NCBI GenBank assembly: GCA_034440635.1
Contig: JAOTON010001031.1
Location: 496,001 to 560,000 of the forward strand
Direction: 5' to 3'
From: Lepas anatifera
Lineage: Eukaryota > Arthropoda > Thecostraca > Lepadidae
DNA length: 64,000 nt
How positions within the stretch are numbered: position 1 is the stretch's first letter; every line of letters starts with the position of its first letter. Under the pieces are notes generated by a model. It ran no database searches. It saw nothing but the letters and a program-made list of their open reading frames with translations, and had not been told where the DNA came from. Both the position numbers and the translations under genes were made by a program. Shown here piece after piece: positions 21,432 through 33,765 of this stretch.

Positions 21432-22295
21432 GAAAGGATGTTAGTAAAATTATCCACCAACCTGTCAAAATACAGGTTGAACAAAACACAAGAAAAACCT
21501 ATTGAGAGGTGCAGGAAAGGGCTGATGCCTTATCCAATTAATATTGCGTTACCAAACTAAGTGAAACATCACATGCAGAGATTTTAAGGGCCTGAATTTA
21601 AGTACACTTATCACCATTTAAAAGGAAAATCGACTTGGTTCTGCCCACGCTGCCTTGGTCAGTATGGTGGAGATCGCAATGAACTCAGCATACTTCGAAG
21701 CTCAGGGGGCAGAGATGTCAAATGTTTCCTTTTAAAAGATGGTTTATGCATTAAATTCTGATATTATCCCATTATTTCCATACATTGCATATATAACATT
21801 ATCAGACCACATATCTGACTCTTCAGATCAAGACTGAAAACATCGGGGTAGGAATCAACTGGCATGCTCCACCTCAGGTTAAAGTTGAACCGGGAGTGAC
21901 CCGGACCCTTCGAAGCGATCTACCAAGAGATTACCAAGGATTGCCAGTCCTTGATGGTCCCTATCTTAGCCTAACTAAATGCTCAAAAGAAAGTGATTCA
22001 GAAAGGGGGATCTGAGTTAGCCCCACAGCAGTCTGAACTAGACCACTCCACAGCAAGGAGTAAGATCCACTGTTTTATTTGTCAGGACCATAAGTTGAGG
22101 CAGGGCATAGCATAACCTCGGCTGGCCTGTCCAAATAAAGCAACACTCTCAAAAAACCGGAGCTGCCGGCGATGCAGTGGCAGCATGACTGGTCGACTAT
22201 GAGGGCATTGCAAACAGGCCCGTCGAACCAGGTTGAGGATGGCTAATCCTCTGGTTGGGGTTGGAGCAGTGCTAGCATGTCGATGCCCACAGAAT
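21432..22295. other. Upstream flank of the recombinase gene; no other gene seen
   Basis: The stretch is presumed to hold the upstream exon and promoter of the minus-strand gene, but no site can be pinned down. No protein family is recognisable in either strand. Confidence 0.35.
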
Positions 22296-22760
22296 TCCGT
22301 AACAGATAACGGTAGGGCACCTTTTAGCAAGCTTGCTGCTCTAATTTGGTGGTCGCGCCTGAACCCCATTATCTGGAGATGGACATGAGCACCGTCTAGT
22401 GCGAAATTAAAACTCATAGTACACCGTTAAATCCTTATTTCTGGTTCAACGTAAGAATTCGCTATAAACCTAGCCTTCAAGCCAAACAACGGTGCATAAT
22501 TTAGGCCATAAAATGATATGATGCGGCGTTAAATCTAAATTAAATGTGACAACGACTGGTGTTAAAGGTCAAGGACATCTGACATTTTTGTAAAAACGTC
22601 TACTTCGAAGGTCTAACGTTGAAGGAGCCACTCTCCAGGGGCTTTATTTAGGTCACTGACTGTCCCCCAGCGAAAGGGACGACGCGGCGCACGGCTTATG
22701 TCAATATTATGACCAGTCGGCCAGATAGGCTGTACCGCAGTGCACCGCTCGGCCACAGCT
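22296..22760. repeat. Direct repeat, left copy
   Basis: It starts CCGTAACAGATAACGGTA and recurs at 23697-24120 in the same order, including GTCTAGTGCGAAATTAAAACT and GGCTGTACCGCA. An AGGTCA block and a minisatellite fragment lie between the copies. No coding potential. Confidence 0.8.
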
Positions 22761-22794
22761 CCGTAGCGCCTTAGTACCGCAGAAAGCGCAGCCC

Positions 22795-22965
22795 TGAATT
22801 CATTCCCAGGCCCCCTGAGTTCACCCCGCGGTCACCTGAGCTGGACCCGTTGCCCCCTGAGTTGGTCCCCATCCCTGAGCTCGCCACAGGCGCTCTGAAT
22901 TATGTCCCGGAGAACCCTGACCTCTTTTGAGCCCTGAGGTCGCCCCGGGCCCCTGGGCTCATCAT
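22795..22965. repeat. Fragment of the GAGCTC minisatellite
   Basis: Units such as GGCCCCCTGAGTTCACCCC and CCATCCCTGAGCTCGCC match the array at 15150-16880. Confidence 0.75.
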
Positions 22966-22969
22966 TTTA

Positions 22970-23695
22970 CAACTTCTGTGAAAATTTTAAGGTTAGGTCA
23001 TCAAAAGTCAGGTCACAAGTACAGGTCAAGTGACCCGACCTAAAAAAAAGTTTAAGATAGCATAAGTCGGAGCAGGGTGAACTTATCCGATTGAAACTCA
23101 TATCACATAATGGCCCCACCGAGTTCCCTAAAATATGTTCCGGTATTTTTGATATCGATGACCTAAGGTCAGGTACGACGCATGACCTCTCCATTGGAAA
23201 TACATGGGAAAAATGGTTTTTACGCAATAACTCAGTAACGGATGGTGATAGAGCATTTATTTTGGCTTCATTAGACTTGCCTGGGCCTTGCGGTTCTAAT
23301 TATTTATATTTTTTATAATTTGACCCTGACGTGACCTCAGGTCAGGTCAAATCCTTGATTTTACCTAGCAAGGTCAAATTATATATCATTTGATTCTTGC
23401 TGTATATCAAATGAAAGCTAATGACAGGACAAACACGATGGTGTTTGTTTCAGCGCTCTAGCTTAATTAGATAAAAAGCTATTGTCAAAATACTGCTTTT
23501 GACCCCTGGTGACCTTGGATGACCTTGGAGAGGTCAAAGGGCAGATATGGCCGCTGGAATCCGTGAAAGGGTGTCCAAGAACGCTTTTCTGATCAAGCTG
23601 AGCATTTTCAATCGCTTTTGTGACTTTTAGATCATAAGACAGCTTTTCCCCATGCTTTTTCAAGCGGAGAGGTCACCTCGTGACCTGACCTCAGG
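22970..23695. repeat. AGGTCA-rich repeat block, inverted orientation
   Basis: 22970-23400 is the reverse complement, at high identity, of about 11620-12030, and 23400-23695 of about 10190-10460. The two blocks that are apart at 10-12 kb are contiguous here, so this copy shows a longer version of the family. Palindromic half-site pairs recur, for example at about 23333-23349. Confidence 0.85.
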
Positions 23696-23696
23696 G

Positions 23697-24120
23697 ACTA
23701 CCGTAACAGATAACGGTAAGGCACCTTTTAGGAAGCTTACTGCTCGAACGTTGTTATGCAACTTGGAACTCTAAGTCTGGAGAAGGACATTAGCGCTGTC
23801 TAGTCCGAAATTAAAACTCCCAGTATACAGACAAATTTTTGTTTTCTTATTCGATGTCAAAATGTTCTCTATAAGCCCAGCTTTCAGGCCAAAAAACGAG
23901 CACACATTTAGGTCATATAACGAAATAATACAGCGTTAAAGCTCAATTTAAAGTGGCAACAACTCGTGTTAACCGTCAGGGACATCTAGTTCTTTGTTTG
24001 AAACGACGAGTTTGTCTTGCGTCGGCAGCGACGCCCGAGCGTTGGCAGTGAAGTTGAAGGTGTTAGGCTGCGCCGCAACTAGGCACAGTAGGCTGTACCG
24101 CATCGCACCGCCTCGGAACA
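23697..24120. repeat. Direct repeat, right copy
   Basis: Partner of 22296-22760, more diverged at its right end. Confidence 0.8.
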
Positions 24121-24130
24121 GCCTGGCAGC

Positions 24131-24380
24131 CATAGGCGGATCCAGGGGGGCAAGGGGGGGCACGTGCCCCCCCGATCGACCCTCGGCGCCCCCTGAAAGG
24201 TCGATGGCGCCCCCCTGAAATGTCGCTTCCCACCCCCCCAGGATGCGAAAGTCGGCGCCCACCGATAGGATTTGGCGCCCATCTGATAGATTTTGCCGGT
24301 CATAAGTGGCGCCCCCCGGTCCGGATGGCGCCCCCCCGGGAAGGTGCCCCCCCCGATCGGCAATCCTGGATCCGCCTATG
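24131..24380. mobile_element. hAT-like MITE, 250 bp, perfect 8-bp duplication
   Basis: The ends CATAGGCGGATCCAGG and CCTGGATCCGCCTATG are perfect inverted repeats. CTGGCAGC occurs at 24123-24130 and again at 24381-24388. The interior is C-rich with tandem GGCGCCC phrases. Confidence 0.95.
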
Positions 24381-24388
24381 CTGGCAGC

Positions 24389-26291
24389 GCCTCTGAACCG
24401 TAGAAAAATGTAGATTTGTATATATATTTGTATAGTTAACGGCTATAGGGCTCAAAATTTTGAGAGGAAAAATTTAGTCTTTTTGAATTTTTTAAATTTT
24501 TTTTGTCGTATTGGCACTTCCATGTTTTGGTAAGAGCCCCATAACTTTTCACAGTGATAAGAAAAAAACATTTCAATACTTCATTCGAAAGTCCGTAAGA
24601 AGTACTATATGCTAATTGATACTCAAATACATGCTTGCTATATTTTTGATTTTGTGAGGTCTCAAAAACACACCAAGAGTGCACTTTTCTCAAAAAGAGA
24701 CATATTCACGGACCTACAGCTCGCTTTCTATGATACTCAGGGAAATGAAAACTTAGTGGCACATAGAACAACCGGTCTAGTTTATATCACTCTAAAAGTA
24801 ATTCCGTTAATTAAAAAAATTGTATATATGGGGCTCCAAATTTTGGAATTTTTGTATTTTAAAAATTATTTTAAATAATTTTTTGATATTTTTTCGAGAC
24901 GTAGGTTCTCTAAAAACTAATAAAGTTTCATTTTTATGCCAATCAGTTTTACATTTTTAAAGATATAGCCCAAAGACGAAATATTTACACGTGCTGCACA
25001 CGTTTAATGGTCAATAGCAGCCAAAGTTACCGACCGATTTCAAAACGGTTTCTTTTAATGGATTCAGCGCTTTCTACTCAACCAGGTTTATGTCAAAAAA
25101 AAGAAAAAAGAAAAAAGGTTACCGAAATTTTTTGCTTTTACAAATTTTCATTTTTTTTTTGACAAAATAATCGTAATCTGCATAGTCGACAACTGGTGTG
25201 TACAAATTTTAGGCAAGATTGAATAATAATTTCTATTTTAAATATAATTTTCAATGTTTGGGTAAAATTTATCAACTTTTCCCTCGGCAGAGAAAAAAAC
25301 CTTCGCGGGTTAATTTTTTTGCCTATAAACGTCTACCCAGTTTACTCCTCAATTTTATGAGCTACCTTACACACCATGAAACATTTATATAGAATTTTTA
25401 TAAGCAAATTACAATTTTCAGCAAATATTCTTAAGAGTACAAAGTTTAAAGGCCTGCCAAATTTATACTTCTATACTGAAGGACCTGAAATTCTAGATTA
25501 AGCTAGCTTAGGGTATTGTTAACGCATTGCCAAACAATCAAGGGAACAGCATGGTAATCTTAGGAATTATAGAGAGTTAAAAAAGTCATGTTTTTACAGT
25601 TTTTCACCTTATATATAGCAATTACTAAAAATTTTGAACTATAAGATGATAAAACTGGGTCTTGTAAAATTAAGCAGGCTGAGATCTATCTTCTGAAAAA
25701 AAGAACAAGGTGGTCCGTCCCTTATTTCAGAAGTTACGAGCAAAAAACCGTATTTTACCCCAGTTCACATTACAACCTAGAGGGTTTTCTCTAATAACTT
25801 TGCTTCTAGAGACTTTATCGAGACAATTTTTTTCAAAATGTGCGGAATAACACGATCATTCACAACTTGCCCTTTCCAAAATGATATCTTATAGGGTTCA
25901 AAAGTTATAGCCAAAAAACGATGCTCACCGGGCAGTCCCGATTTGCAAGCTAAAACTCAAGCTACAAGTGCGGGTGAATACATACCCCCACATATCATTT
26001 ATTTTGACAACGATAAAAACTTTTTTGGGTCTGTTTCAATATCGAAAGGTGTAGCTAAAGGTAGGTTTGAGCCATATACACCCTCAGAAAATTTCAGAAC
26101 CCCAGGATAAACCTACATATGAGTTTCAAAAATGGTCAATTTTTGGCAATCAGACCCCACTAAAGTGCTTTTTTACCTATTTATATTTATGATAGGAGCT
26201 TGAAACTTATCAAAAAGGTAGAAGAAAGAATGGGCTTTCTTTTCCAGCTTACTACAGCTTTCTATCTTTAACAGAACCTGAGAAAACCCCA
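24389..26291. other. AT-rich stretch, no gene recognised
   Basis: About 1.9 kb of AT-rich DNA with no convincing ORF. Phrases such as ACCGATTTCAAAA (about 25037) resemble the tail of the 2.78-kb unit (about 2089), so it may be a diverged relative. It ends at a palindrome and a TTAGG array. Confidence 0.45.
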
Positions 26292-26325
26292 GTGCATATA
26301 GTACCCCACGGGGTACTATATGCAC
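26292..26325. repeat. Perfect 16-bp-arm palindrome next to a TTAGG array
   Basis: GTGCATATAGTACCCC, a 2-base spacer, then the exact reverse complement. A further GGGGTACCATATGGTC follows at about 26329, 12 bases before the TTAGG run. Confidence 0.9.
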
Positions 26326-26355
26326 TGTTGGGGTACCATATGGTCTATAAAACTA

Positions 26356-26410
26356 TGTTAGGTTAGGTTAGGTTAGGTTAGGTTAGGTTAGGTTAGGTTA
26401 GGTTAGGTTA
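26356..26410. repeat. Short (TTAGG)n array
   Basis: About 11 perfect TTAGG units, again beside the GTACTATATGGTC-type palindrome. Confidence 0.95.
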
Positions 26411-27304
26411 CAGGGGAGGAAAAAATGTCAAGACTGTCGCCAAACCAGAATTCATATGACCAAAACTGTCGCACCAGGGATAAGTTGCATGCTGGTACAA
26501 CACAACATACAAAGCTTGGAAAGTCGGTCGTAGATCTGTCTAAAACTCCCGTTAAGCCAAGTTCCTTAGCATGTTATAGTCACTAAGACTGATATTCTGT
26601 TATATTTGTTACACATATGGTTCACTGACATTTGGAAATGTACCGCTACTATCAGGGGTCATACGCGCGCGTGACGGGCGAACGCGAGCGCCGACGGGAA
26701 CGATTTATGCTAAGTGCGGCGGGCGACGAACAGCGACGGAGGTGTCTGGGTGGGACAGAGCGAGCCACGGACGGCTCGCTCGACGCAGAGACGGTGTGTC
26801 CCGGAGGTGAGGTTACAGGCAGGGTGAGGGCTCTTTATTCCGAGGCATGTTGGCTGGTTTGGATGGGCACACATATGGTAAAGCACACATACGAGCACCG
26901 TTCTTTCTGCGTCAGGTGAGAAAAACTGACAAGAGACAAGCTAAGGGTATGCTTAAAACGGTAACAACGGAGGGCTGCTGCAAAGCTTAAGTCAAGATTA
27001 GGATTCAGAAGCTAGAGTAGCAAGACTAGCTATGCAATAAAGTACACAGCACATCCAATGCAGGTCTCATAGGAGCCGCTACGAATCCTTCGTCAGACCG
27101 AGATCATAGGTGGCGCTGTCAAAATTTCAATATGGCTTCGATACCAGCCGGTTACGTCTGTTCACCACCGCCGAAAATGATCAAATAAACATTCAGACAA
27201 TTGCTATACAAACGGCCTCTGAAGTGGAGTTTCTGCAAAAGTTTTAGTAGGTCGGGTACAGATTCATATTCTAGGATACGAAAACAGAACACCTAAGCTG
27301 CTAA
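26411..27304. other. No gene recognised; GC-rich patch at 26640-26830
   Basis: The patch is rich in CpG (GCGCGCGTGACGGGCGAACG and on), unlike its surroundings. It could be an unmethylated regulatory region or repeat. No conserved protein in any frame. Confidence 0.35.
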
Positions 27305-27452
27305 CAGGAGCGTCGGAACTATGTTCAAAGTTAGGGGGGCAGCGGGAATTTTCAAGTCATTTCTTTCCAGTCAACGCCGTAGGGTTAATGGTTAAGAATC
27401 ATGAAAGTTGAGGGGGCAGCTGCCCCCTGCCCCCCCGGCTCCTACGTCCCTG
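27305..27452. mobile_element. hAT-like MITE, 148 bp, perfect 8-bp duplication
   Basis: GCTGCTAA flanks both sides (27297-27304 and 27453-27460). The interior motif TTTCTTTCCAGTCAACGCC is shared with the MITEs at 36861-37008 and 53490-53636, which have the same length. Confidence 0.9.
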
Positions 27453-27460
27453 GCTGCTAA

Positions 27461-30184
27461 TTGTTCAAAAAACCTCATTGTGCAAAGGGATACATTTGAG
27501 TTACATGCTGGTTTAGAGTGGCACACAAAATACATAGGTACAACAGCTGTGACGGGAGGGAGAACTGCAAAAGCAGAAAGTGAGAGCTTATACACGAAAG
27601 GCCCTGCTACTTGCAGCAAATTTACCAGAACAATGTCGAGGTAAGAATTCGAAATAGCTCGATGTTCGGCAAGTATAAGCATGTATCAAACACATGTAGG
27701 AAATGTGTATCAAACACATTTTTAAGGAGCAGCTTTGTGAGTTTGAAACAAATATTCAAAGAAAATTCAACCACTGGTTTCATACTTCAAGTGAAGCTTT
27801 TCAAAATTTTACAACTTACAGCTAAACCACTACAGCAGCAGCCCATTTTATTTCCTAGTGGCCTGTTGAGTTTCTTTTTTCTAAAAGAAGATGACACCTT
27901 GAAACTATTCAAAATTATAGTGCTTCCAGGGACAATCTATGCTAAAAATAATGGATTTGGCCCATATCTGCAAAAAAATGATATGACTGATATTTCAATA
28001 AAAATAATTGTTGGGGTTTAACTATGCATCAACTGCCAGGGTTATATGGCATTGATACAACTAATATTTTGTTATATTTTGCTTGAGTTAATTTTCCTCT
28101 GTTAGTAAAGAAAAATATCCAAATTATTGTGATATCAAATTGGCCCATGACCTGGCAATGCTATTTCCCTATTTGATTTGTGCCAATAATGAATATGAAT
28201 ATAAGCAAATGTGTTTAGCTAAAAGAGGTTACCATTAGGAGCCAAAGCAACATATATCATTTCTTCTCTTTTGTTTACAACATTTAAACATATTTTGAGC
28301 TTAAACAAAGTCAATAAGCAAGTTATATATACCCATGTACAATCAACAGTACCAATAGTATGTTTCACATGTGGGTTTTAAAGATGACCAAAAAAGAAAA
28401 CTTTGTTCCCTCAGCATGTGTAGCAGGGTTGAGCATAACTTAGGTAACTTGCCTAAGATTGTGTCATAAAGTGTAAACACGACCAAGGAGGACAGGGTCC
28501 ACAGGAAAAAATTTCTTCATTTTTCTGCAGACAGTAAAACCTTGAACAGATGAAATGGCAATCAAGTGGTGTCTTGGCATTTTGTATCACATGACTTTCT
28601 CCCATTGTGCTAAGTATGGCATTTTATATGAGATCTTGTTGTTGAGAGTGCCCTTGAAGACAGGAGCGAGTGGTGCAAATTTTACCAACCTAGTGCGAAT
28701 TTGTGAGACTGGTGCAAGGAAGGTGACACAGAAAACCAAACAAATAATGGCTATATGGTTATAAAGATACAGGAGGGGCCTTATGAAAAGTCCTCAACTA
28801 ACTAACTAATAAGATAGGTAGCATTGCATCTTGTGGGTAGGAATGGGTGCGTTTTTCTCCCTGGTATATGGAAGATTGGTGTGAATTTTTGGTTGCTGGT
28901 GGTGCGAGAATTTTAGATGGCTGGTGTGACTTGTCTGGCCTGCTGCCAGACTTTGCAGACTTGACTTTCTCAGTTCATGTCATATTAGGAAGGTATCATA
29001 TTCCCTAAACTGGTCTTCAGAGTTCCCACATTTAAGAACAAAGATGGGTCAAGTAACCCATTATCGGGTCAAGTGGTTATTGGGTCTGATTGGCACAATT
29101 TCCAGCATGGCAACTCTCCAAGACCAGGAGTGTCAAATGCTGCCCAAACGGGGGCAGGTCCAGCAGGTTGCTTAGGGGGAAGCCGAGCCCATGCATGTGA
29201 GAATAGATCAAGTATACTTCAGTATACTTTCTACAGAAAGTATTGACTGACAGAGTCAATGGGCCAAATTTGTCTGGTGCAGCCAATAAATTTTTCACTA
29301 TCAATTATAAATACCTCGCAAATGGTCAAAAGCAATCAAAATAGTTTTTACTGATGGAAATTTCCCAATTGATTAATTATGAAACACTACTTGGCTAGAA
29401 AACAGGCCATAGGAGAGTTTGGACCCTCCCATTGCTTTGGGGTTTATGGCCGAATCTGCATAGCAGGTTTTGACGAGCTCATTCGGGCAGCCTCAGGGAA
29501 GAACAACCAGTTTGGGGCAGCTTTTACCCTTTTTAGGGCAGGTAAGGAAACTTGGAATTATCCTCCCATACATTATATTCCTTCATTTAACAATGTGCGG
29601 CCGCAGATTATTGTTGATAGGATATACTTACATGTACGAAGGCGAACATGCCGCATTCTATTTTGAGCTTTTTTTAGCAAGTTCCGTTCAACACTGGGAC
29701 CCAAAGCGGTACTTTCCAGTCTTCTGCTATTATTGGCATTACGCTAAAACGATTTGCACATGCCAACCTACTCGAGATGAATCACATAGGCATTTACAAA
29801 CCAAGATACCTTTACAAACGAGATACGGCATAATGCGAAGGAAATTTGACAGACACCGCTGGAGATTGAGGTATGTTCCAGCAAGAACCTTTCTTAATGT
29901 TCCAGACCCTCGTGGCGAAAATCCAAGAGCTTTTAATGCCAGATGTTTTTCCAAAAATTACCCAAGACAAATGACGCAAGGGATTGTAACATGTGGGTCA
30001 TAATTTTCATATCAACGAATGAGGCCCATAACTAGGCAATACAAGTTTATTTGTTACATTTCTTGACGTCATTTATCTTGGGAATTTTTCAAGGGGTCAG
30101 TAGGTATTTCTTCAAAAAAAGTCTGGCACCAGGAGCTCTCAGATTTTCATAAGAGAGTCTGGAACATACCTATTATTTCCGACA
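27461..30184. other. No gene recognised
   Basis: About 2.7 kb of AT-rich DNA. Open frames here (for example 29470-30003) show no family motif, codon bias or repeat structure and are most likely chance. Confidence 0.45.
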
Positions 30185-30192
30185 GTGAACAG

Positions 30193-30388
30193 CATGGGCG
30201 CTAAAAGCGGGGGGGGACGGGGGAAGTGTCCCCCTGTTGGCCAACCAAGGGGGACGTTCCCCCTCCCAAATTTTTGGATTCATTATTATTAATGCTGCCA
30301 GGTATCGAATACGCTTCAAATTTGCTTCCTCCCGGTCAGCACCAGCCTGGGTATTTCCCCCTGTACAAATTCCGTGGCGGCGCCCCTG
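30193..30388. mobile_element. hAT-like MITE, 196 bp
   Basis: The element runs from CATGGGCGC to GGCGCCCCTG, flanked by GTGAACAG (30185-30192) and GTGAATAG (30389-30396), 7 of 8 matching. An inverted relative is at 60340-60532, and a weaker one is probable near 46549-46790. Confidence 0.85.
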
Positions 30389-30396
30389 GTGAATAG

Positions 30397-31091
30397 GGAT
30401 TTCAATGGTTCAGATTTGCCGTCGGGACTGGCCGGGCCCTGTATATCCGGCAAATCTGGCTGTCGCCCAAGGCCGCTGTCGCCGATTCTCACTGTCCCAT
30501 GCACACTGTCTGGGGTCATTGAACTCCGCAGTGATGCAGTAGAAAAACAGCAAAGGAACGTGACTACTAATTAAACAATTGTGATTACTTATTTCCTTCG
30601 CCAGAAAGTCTTATCTATTGAATCGTCTAACGTGACATAGGCGGGTCTAGGATTTCCGATTGCGTGAAAAAAGGAGCGTTTAAGCTGAGGCGCCATCGGA
30701 ACCATGGGAAGCCTTTTGTACGAAAACCTATTGGTGGGGGCGCGGTACCTGCATACTGAGGGGATGGGAGTGGAAGGGGCAGTTTATAGGTGGCGCCATC
30801 CACATTTCAGGGGCCCGTGACCATTTCAGATGGAGGCGGGAGTTTATGGGAATGTGGGGGGAGAGGGTGTCAAGTGGCCCCTTGCCTCCTGGATCTGTCT
30901 GTGTATCGAGGTTTTTAGCGGCGTAAGGACCCGGCTCCCTGGGAACTCCCAGGAAAAAAGCTAGTTTTTTTGTTTTCTCGGCGGCTGCTGGAGTTCCTAT
31001 TTGGTAGACGTTATCTGTCACACAGAATATTTGCACTAGCCAAGTTCTGTCGCAATCCCTGCCTGGCGAATTGGCGGGTTTTTCCACCCCT
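30397..31091. other. No gene recognised; one hAT-type end
   Basis: A CATAGGCGGGTCTAGG end occurs at about 30638, with G-rich DNA after it resembling MITE interiors (GCGCCATC). No partner end was found. Confidence 0.4.
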
Positions 31092-31670
31092 GGTTAGGTT
31101 AGGTTAGGTTAGGTTAGGTTAGGTTAGGTTAGGTTAGGATAGGTTAGGTTAGGTTAGGTTAGGTTAGGTTAGGTTGGGTTAGGTTAGGTTAGGTTAGGTT
31201 AGGTTATGTTAGGTTAGGTTAGGTTAGGTTAGGTTAGGTTTGGTTAGGTTAGGTTAGGTTTGGTTAGGTTAGGTTAGGTTAGGTTAGGTTAGGTTTGGTT
31301 AGGTTAGGTTAGGTTAGGTTAGGTTAGGTTAGGTTAGGTTAGGTTAGGTTAGGTTAATTTAGGTTGGGTTAGGTTAGGCTAGGTTGGGTTAGGTTAGGTT
31401 AGGTTAGGTTAGGTTAGGTTAGGTTAGTTTAGGTTAGGTTAGGTTAGGTTAGGTTAGGTTAGGTTAGGTTAGATTAGGTTAGGTTAGGTTGGGTTACGTT
31501 AGGTTAGGTTAGGTTAGGTTAGGTTAGGTTAGGTTAGGTTAGGTTAGGTTAGGTTAGGTTAGGTTAGGTTAGGTTAGGTTAGGTTAGGTTAGGTTAGATT
31601 AGGTTAGGTTAGGTTAGGTTAGGTTAGGTTAGGTTAGGTTAGGTTAGGTTAGGCAGCAGCAGCAGCAGCA
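31092..31670. repeat. ~560-bp (TTAGG)n array ending in (CAG)n
   Basis: Over a hundred TTAGG units with scattered variants (TTTGG, TTGGG, ATAGG, TTACG). The array is followed at once by a CAG tract of about 17 bp. The order is reversed relative to the arrays at 1285 and 13549, where CAG comes first. Confidence 0.95.
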
Positions 31671-32291
31671 CTTAATAAGGTGTCCTTTTAATAAGGTGTC
31701 TCCCGTTCGCGTGAAGGAAACTCCTGATCACCTGGCTCTCGTATGAAGAAAGGAAAATGATAGCTGCAACACGACAATTTGTAGGAAGACGCTAAGGAAA
31801 GCACGTATTTACAGTGAATCTTGTGATTTGATTTCTAAGCGTTCCCTTCGCAGTTAGGAGTTTCAATTACCCACAATCATTTTTAACAACCGCCCCATTG
31901 TGCCTCAGATCCACCTTTGCCCACTTTTAAATGCCAGGGCGCTGGGTGGGGAGCCGCAACTGAACAAATTGGATGATCCATTTAATTCTGTGTTATTTTT
32001 TTCCTTTTTCCCACTCACTTTTCAAGTGGTCCTTTTTCAGCCGAGTTCAATAGCCCTGGTTTTTATGAACTCATCAAAAGTATGGAACTAAGAACAATTT
32101 TCGTGGAAAATGCATTCTTATACTGTAAATAGGTAAGGGACGTAAAAGGTTTTTTTTGTTTTCTGCATGAATCTGAAAATATTACTTGAAAATTTCACTC
32201 GGCGGCTATATTTCCCAGTATGAATTTTACACTAGGCATCATGTCGCAAAACCAGTTTCTGGCACACTGGTGGGGGGGGGGCGGTGTTTAA
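31671..32291. other. No gene recognised
   Basis: AT-rich single-copy-looking DNA with a short direct phrase (AATAAGGTGTC twice near 31672-31700). Confidence 0.4.
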
Positions 32292-33126
32292 TACGCGTAT
32301 TGACGGAGGTCTGAGCCACTTTCGCATTGACAGGGGGTACCCGCCGCCCTCCTAAGATCTCAAAAACCACGCTTGATAGCAAAAAGGAAACAGCGTTGGA
32401 TAGTACATTCAAGTCTCTACAGAACAAATCGACCTTATTTCAGGTCATATTCTAGGTCACTAGAGGTCAAACATGCCACCATAGAGATAACAAGTAAATA
32501 AAGGTTTTCAGTCATTACATCTGAGCTTGTAAAGTTAGAGCAAAAAATGTAGGCTATTGGAATCCTCGCAGCAAGCCGAATCGAATGATTTGTAATATCA
32601 CCTTGCTACGTCAGATCAGGGCAAATCTAGAATTTGACCTGACCTGAGGTCAGGGCAAGGTCAAATTAGGTTACATGCATATTATTTGAACTGAAAGGAT
32701 GATACAAACCTAACGCCGTGATAAAACAAGCTGTCACCATTCATTACTAAGTTATTCTGTTTAAAACATTTTCCCGTGCATTTCCAATGGAGAGGTCATG
32801 GCTCGTACCTGACCTTAGGTCATCAATATCGAAAATACCGGAATATTTTTAAAGAATATGGTGGGGCAATTATGTGATACGATTTTCAATCAGATAGGTC
32901 TACATTGTTCTCGGTTCTGACTTATGCTATCCTAAACTTTTTTAAGTGAGGTCACCTGGCCTGTACTGGAGACTTGAACTGAGATGACCTAACTTTAAAA
33001 TTTTTAATAAGTTGTAAAAATGATCAGACACAAGGTATACCAAGTATGGCAGTGCTGCGCGCCGCCGTTTTTGTTATATCTCCGAAAACCCATGGGGGCG
33101 GGAACCTGCCCCCGTCACTGCACGTG
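32292..33126. mobile_element. Second copy of the AGGTCA-rich TTAA element
   Basis: It is collinear with 11298-12138 across about 835 bp, with decayed ends (TACGCGTATTGACGG on the left; TTAA left, TTGA right). It keeps paired AGGTCA/TGACCT sites, for example at about 32636. More diverged than the 11-kb copy. Confidence 0.8.
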
Positions 33127-33757
33127 TTGAATACCCTCTCCAACTCGGCTCCTCGAAGAAGAAGCAAAAAAAAGAACGAAAAAAGCGCTGAATAGGCCAC
33201 GAAAAGTTATGAGGATGCTATGTCAGTAACATGTTTTGCTCAGGTTAATACTGAGGTCATGATAAGTCCAGCGAGTGAAAGTTTTGAGAATACTTTTTTT
33301 AATATGGCGCCTGACTGGGTTAACTTGGAGCCAATATTCGAGCGCCATTCCATTCCTCTCATTACAGCAAACCGAGTGATTATTATTTTAACAATTATTT
33401 CATACCGAGTGATTATTTCTTTTTCAATAAAAGAAGTCCTTTTAAGCCGTAGGTATCTTCAGAAATAGAGTCCTTTTTCGACTAACTTGCGTTTTCTACA
33501 TGCATTTCCAATGGATATGCATGACACGTATTTGACCTTTGATCTGCGTTATACAAAATCCCAGAATATTTTTTCTATCCCCGGTGGGTCTATAATGTGA
33601 TAATTTTCAGATCGATAGATCCTGACTTGCAATTTTTAAAAAATTATGAGTTGAGGTCACGACCTGGCCTGGTGACCTGACCTGAGATGACCCCAAATAT
33701 CATTTTCAGGGAAGTTGCATATTTGGTCAAAGATAAGTGATGCCAGGTACGGCGGCG
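33127..33757. repeat. AT-rich DNA then a further AGGTCA-type block
   Basis: 33127-33480 holds no recognisable feature. From about 33480 to 33757 the sequence matches the AGGTCA family again (TTTCCAATGGATATGCATGA, GGTCACGACCTGG, TGACCTGACCTGAG). Confidence 0.6.
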
Positions 33758-33765
33758 CCTCGCAC

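Noticed and set aside
27611..28021. 136-codon open frame
   Set aside because: Lys/Phe-rich translation of AT-rich DNA with no recognisable domain.
29470..30003. 177-codon open frame
   Set aside because: No motif, domain, repeat or codon bias; consistent with chance in a 64-kb window.
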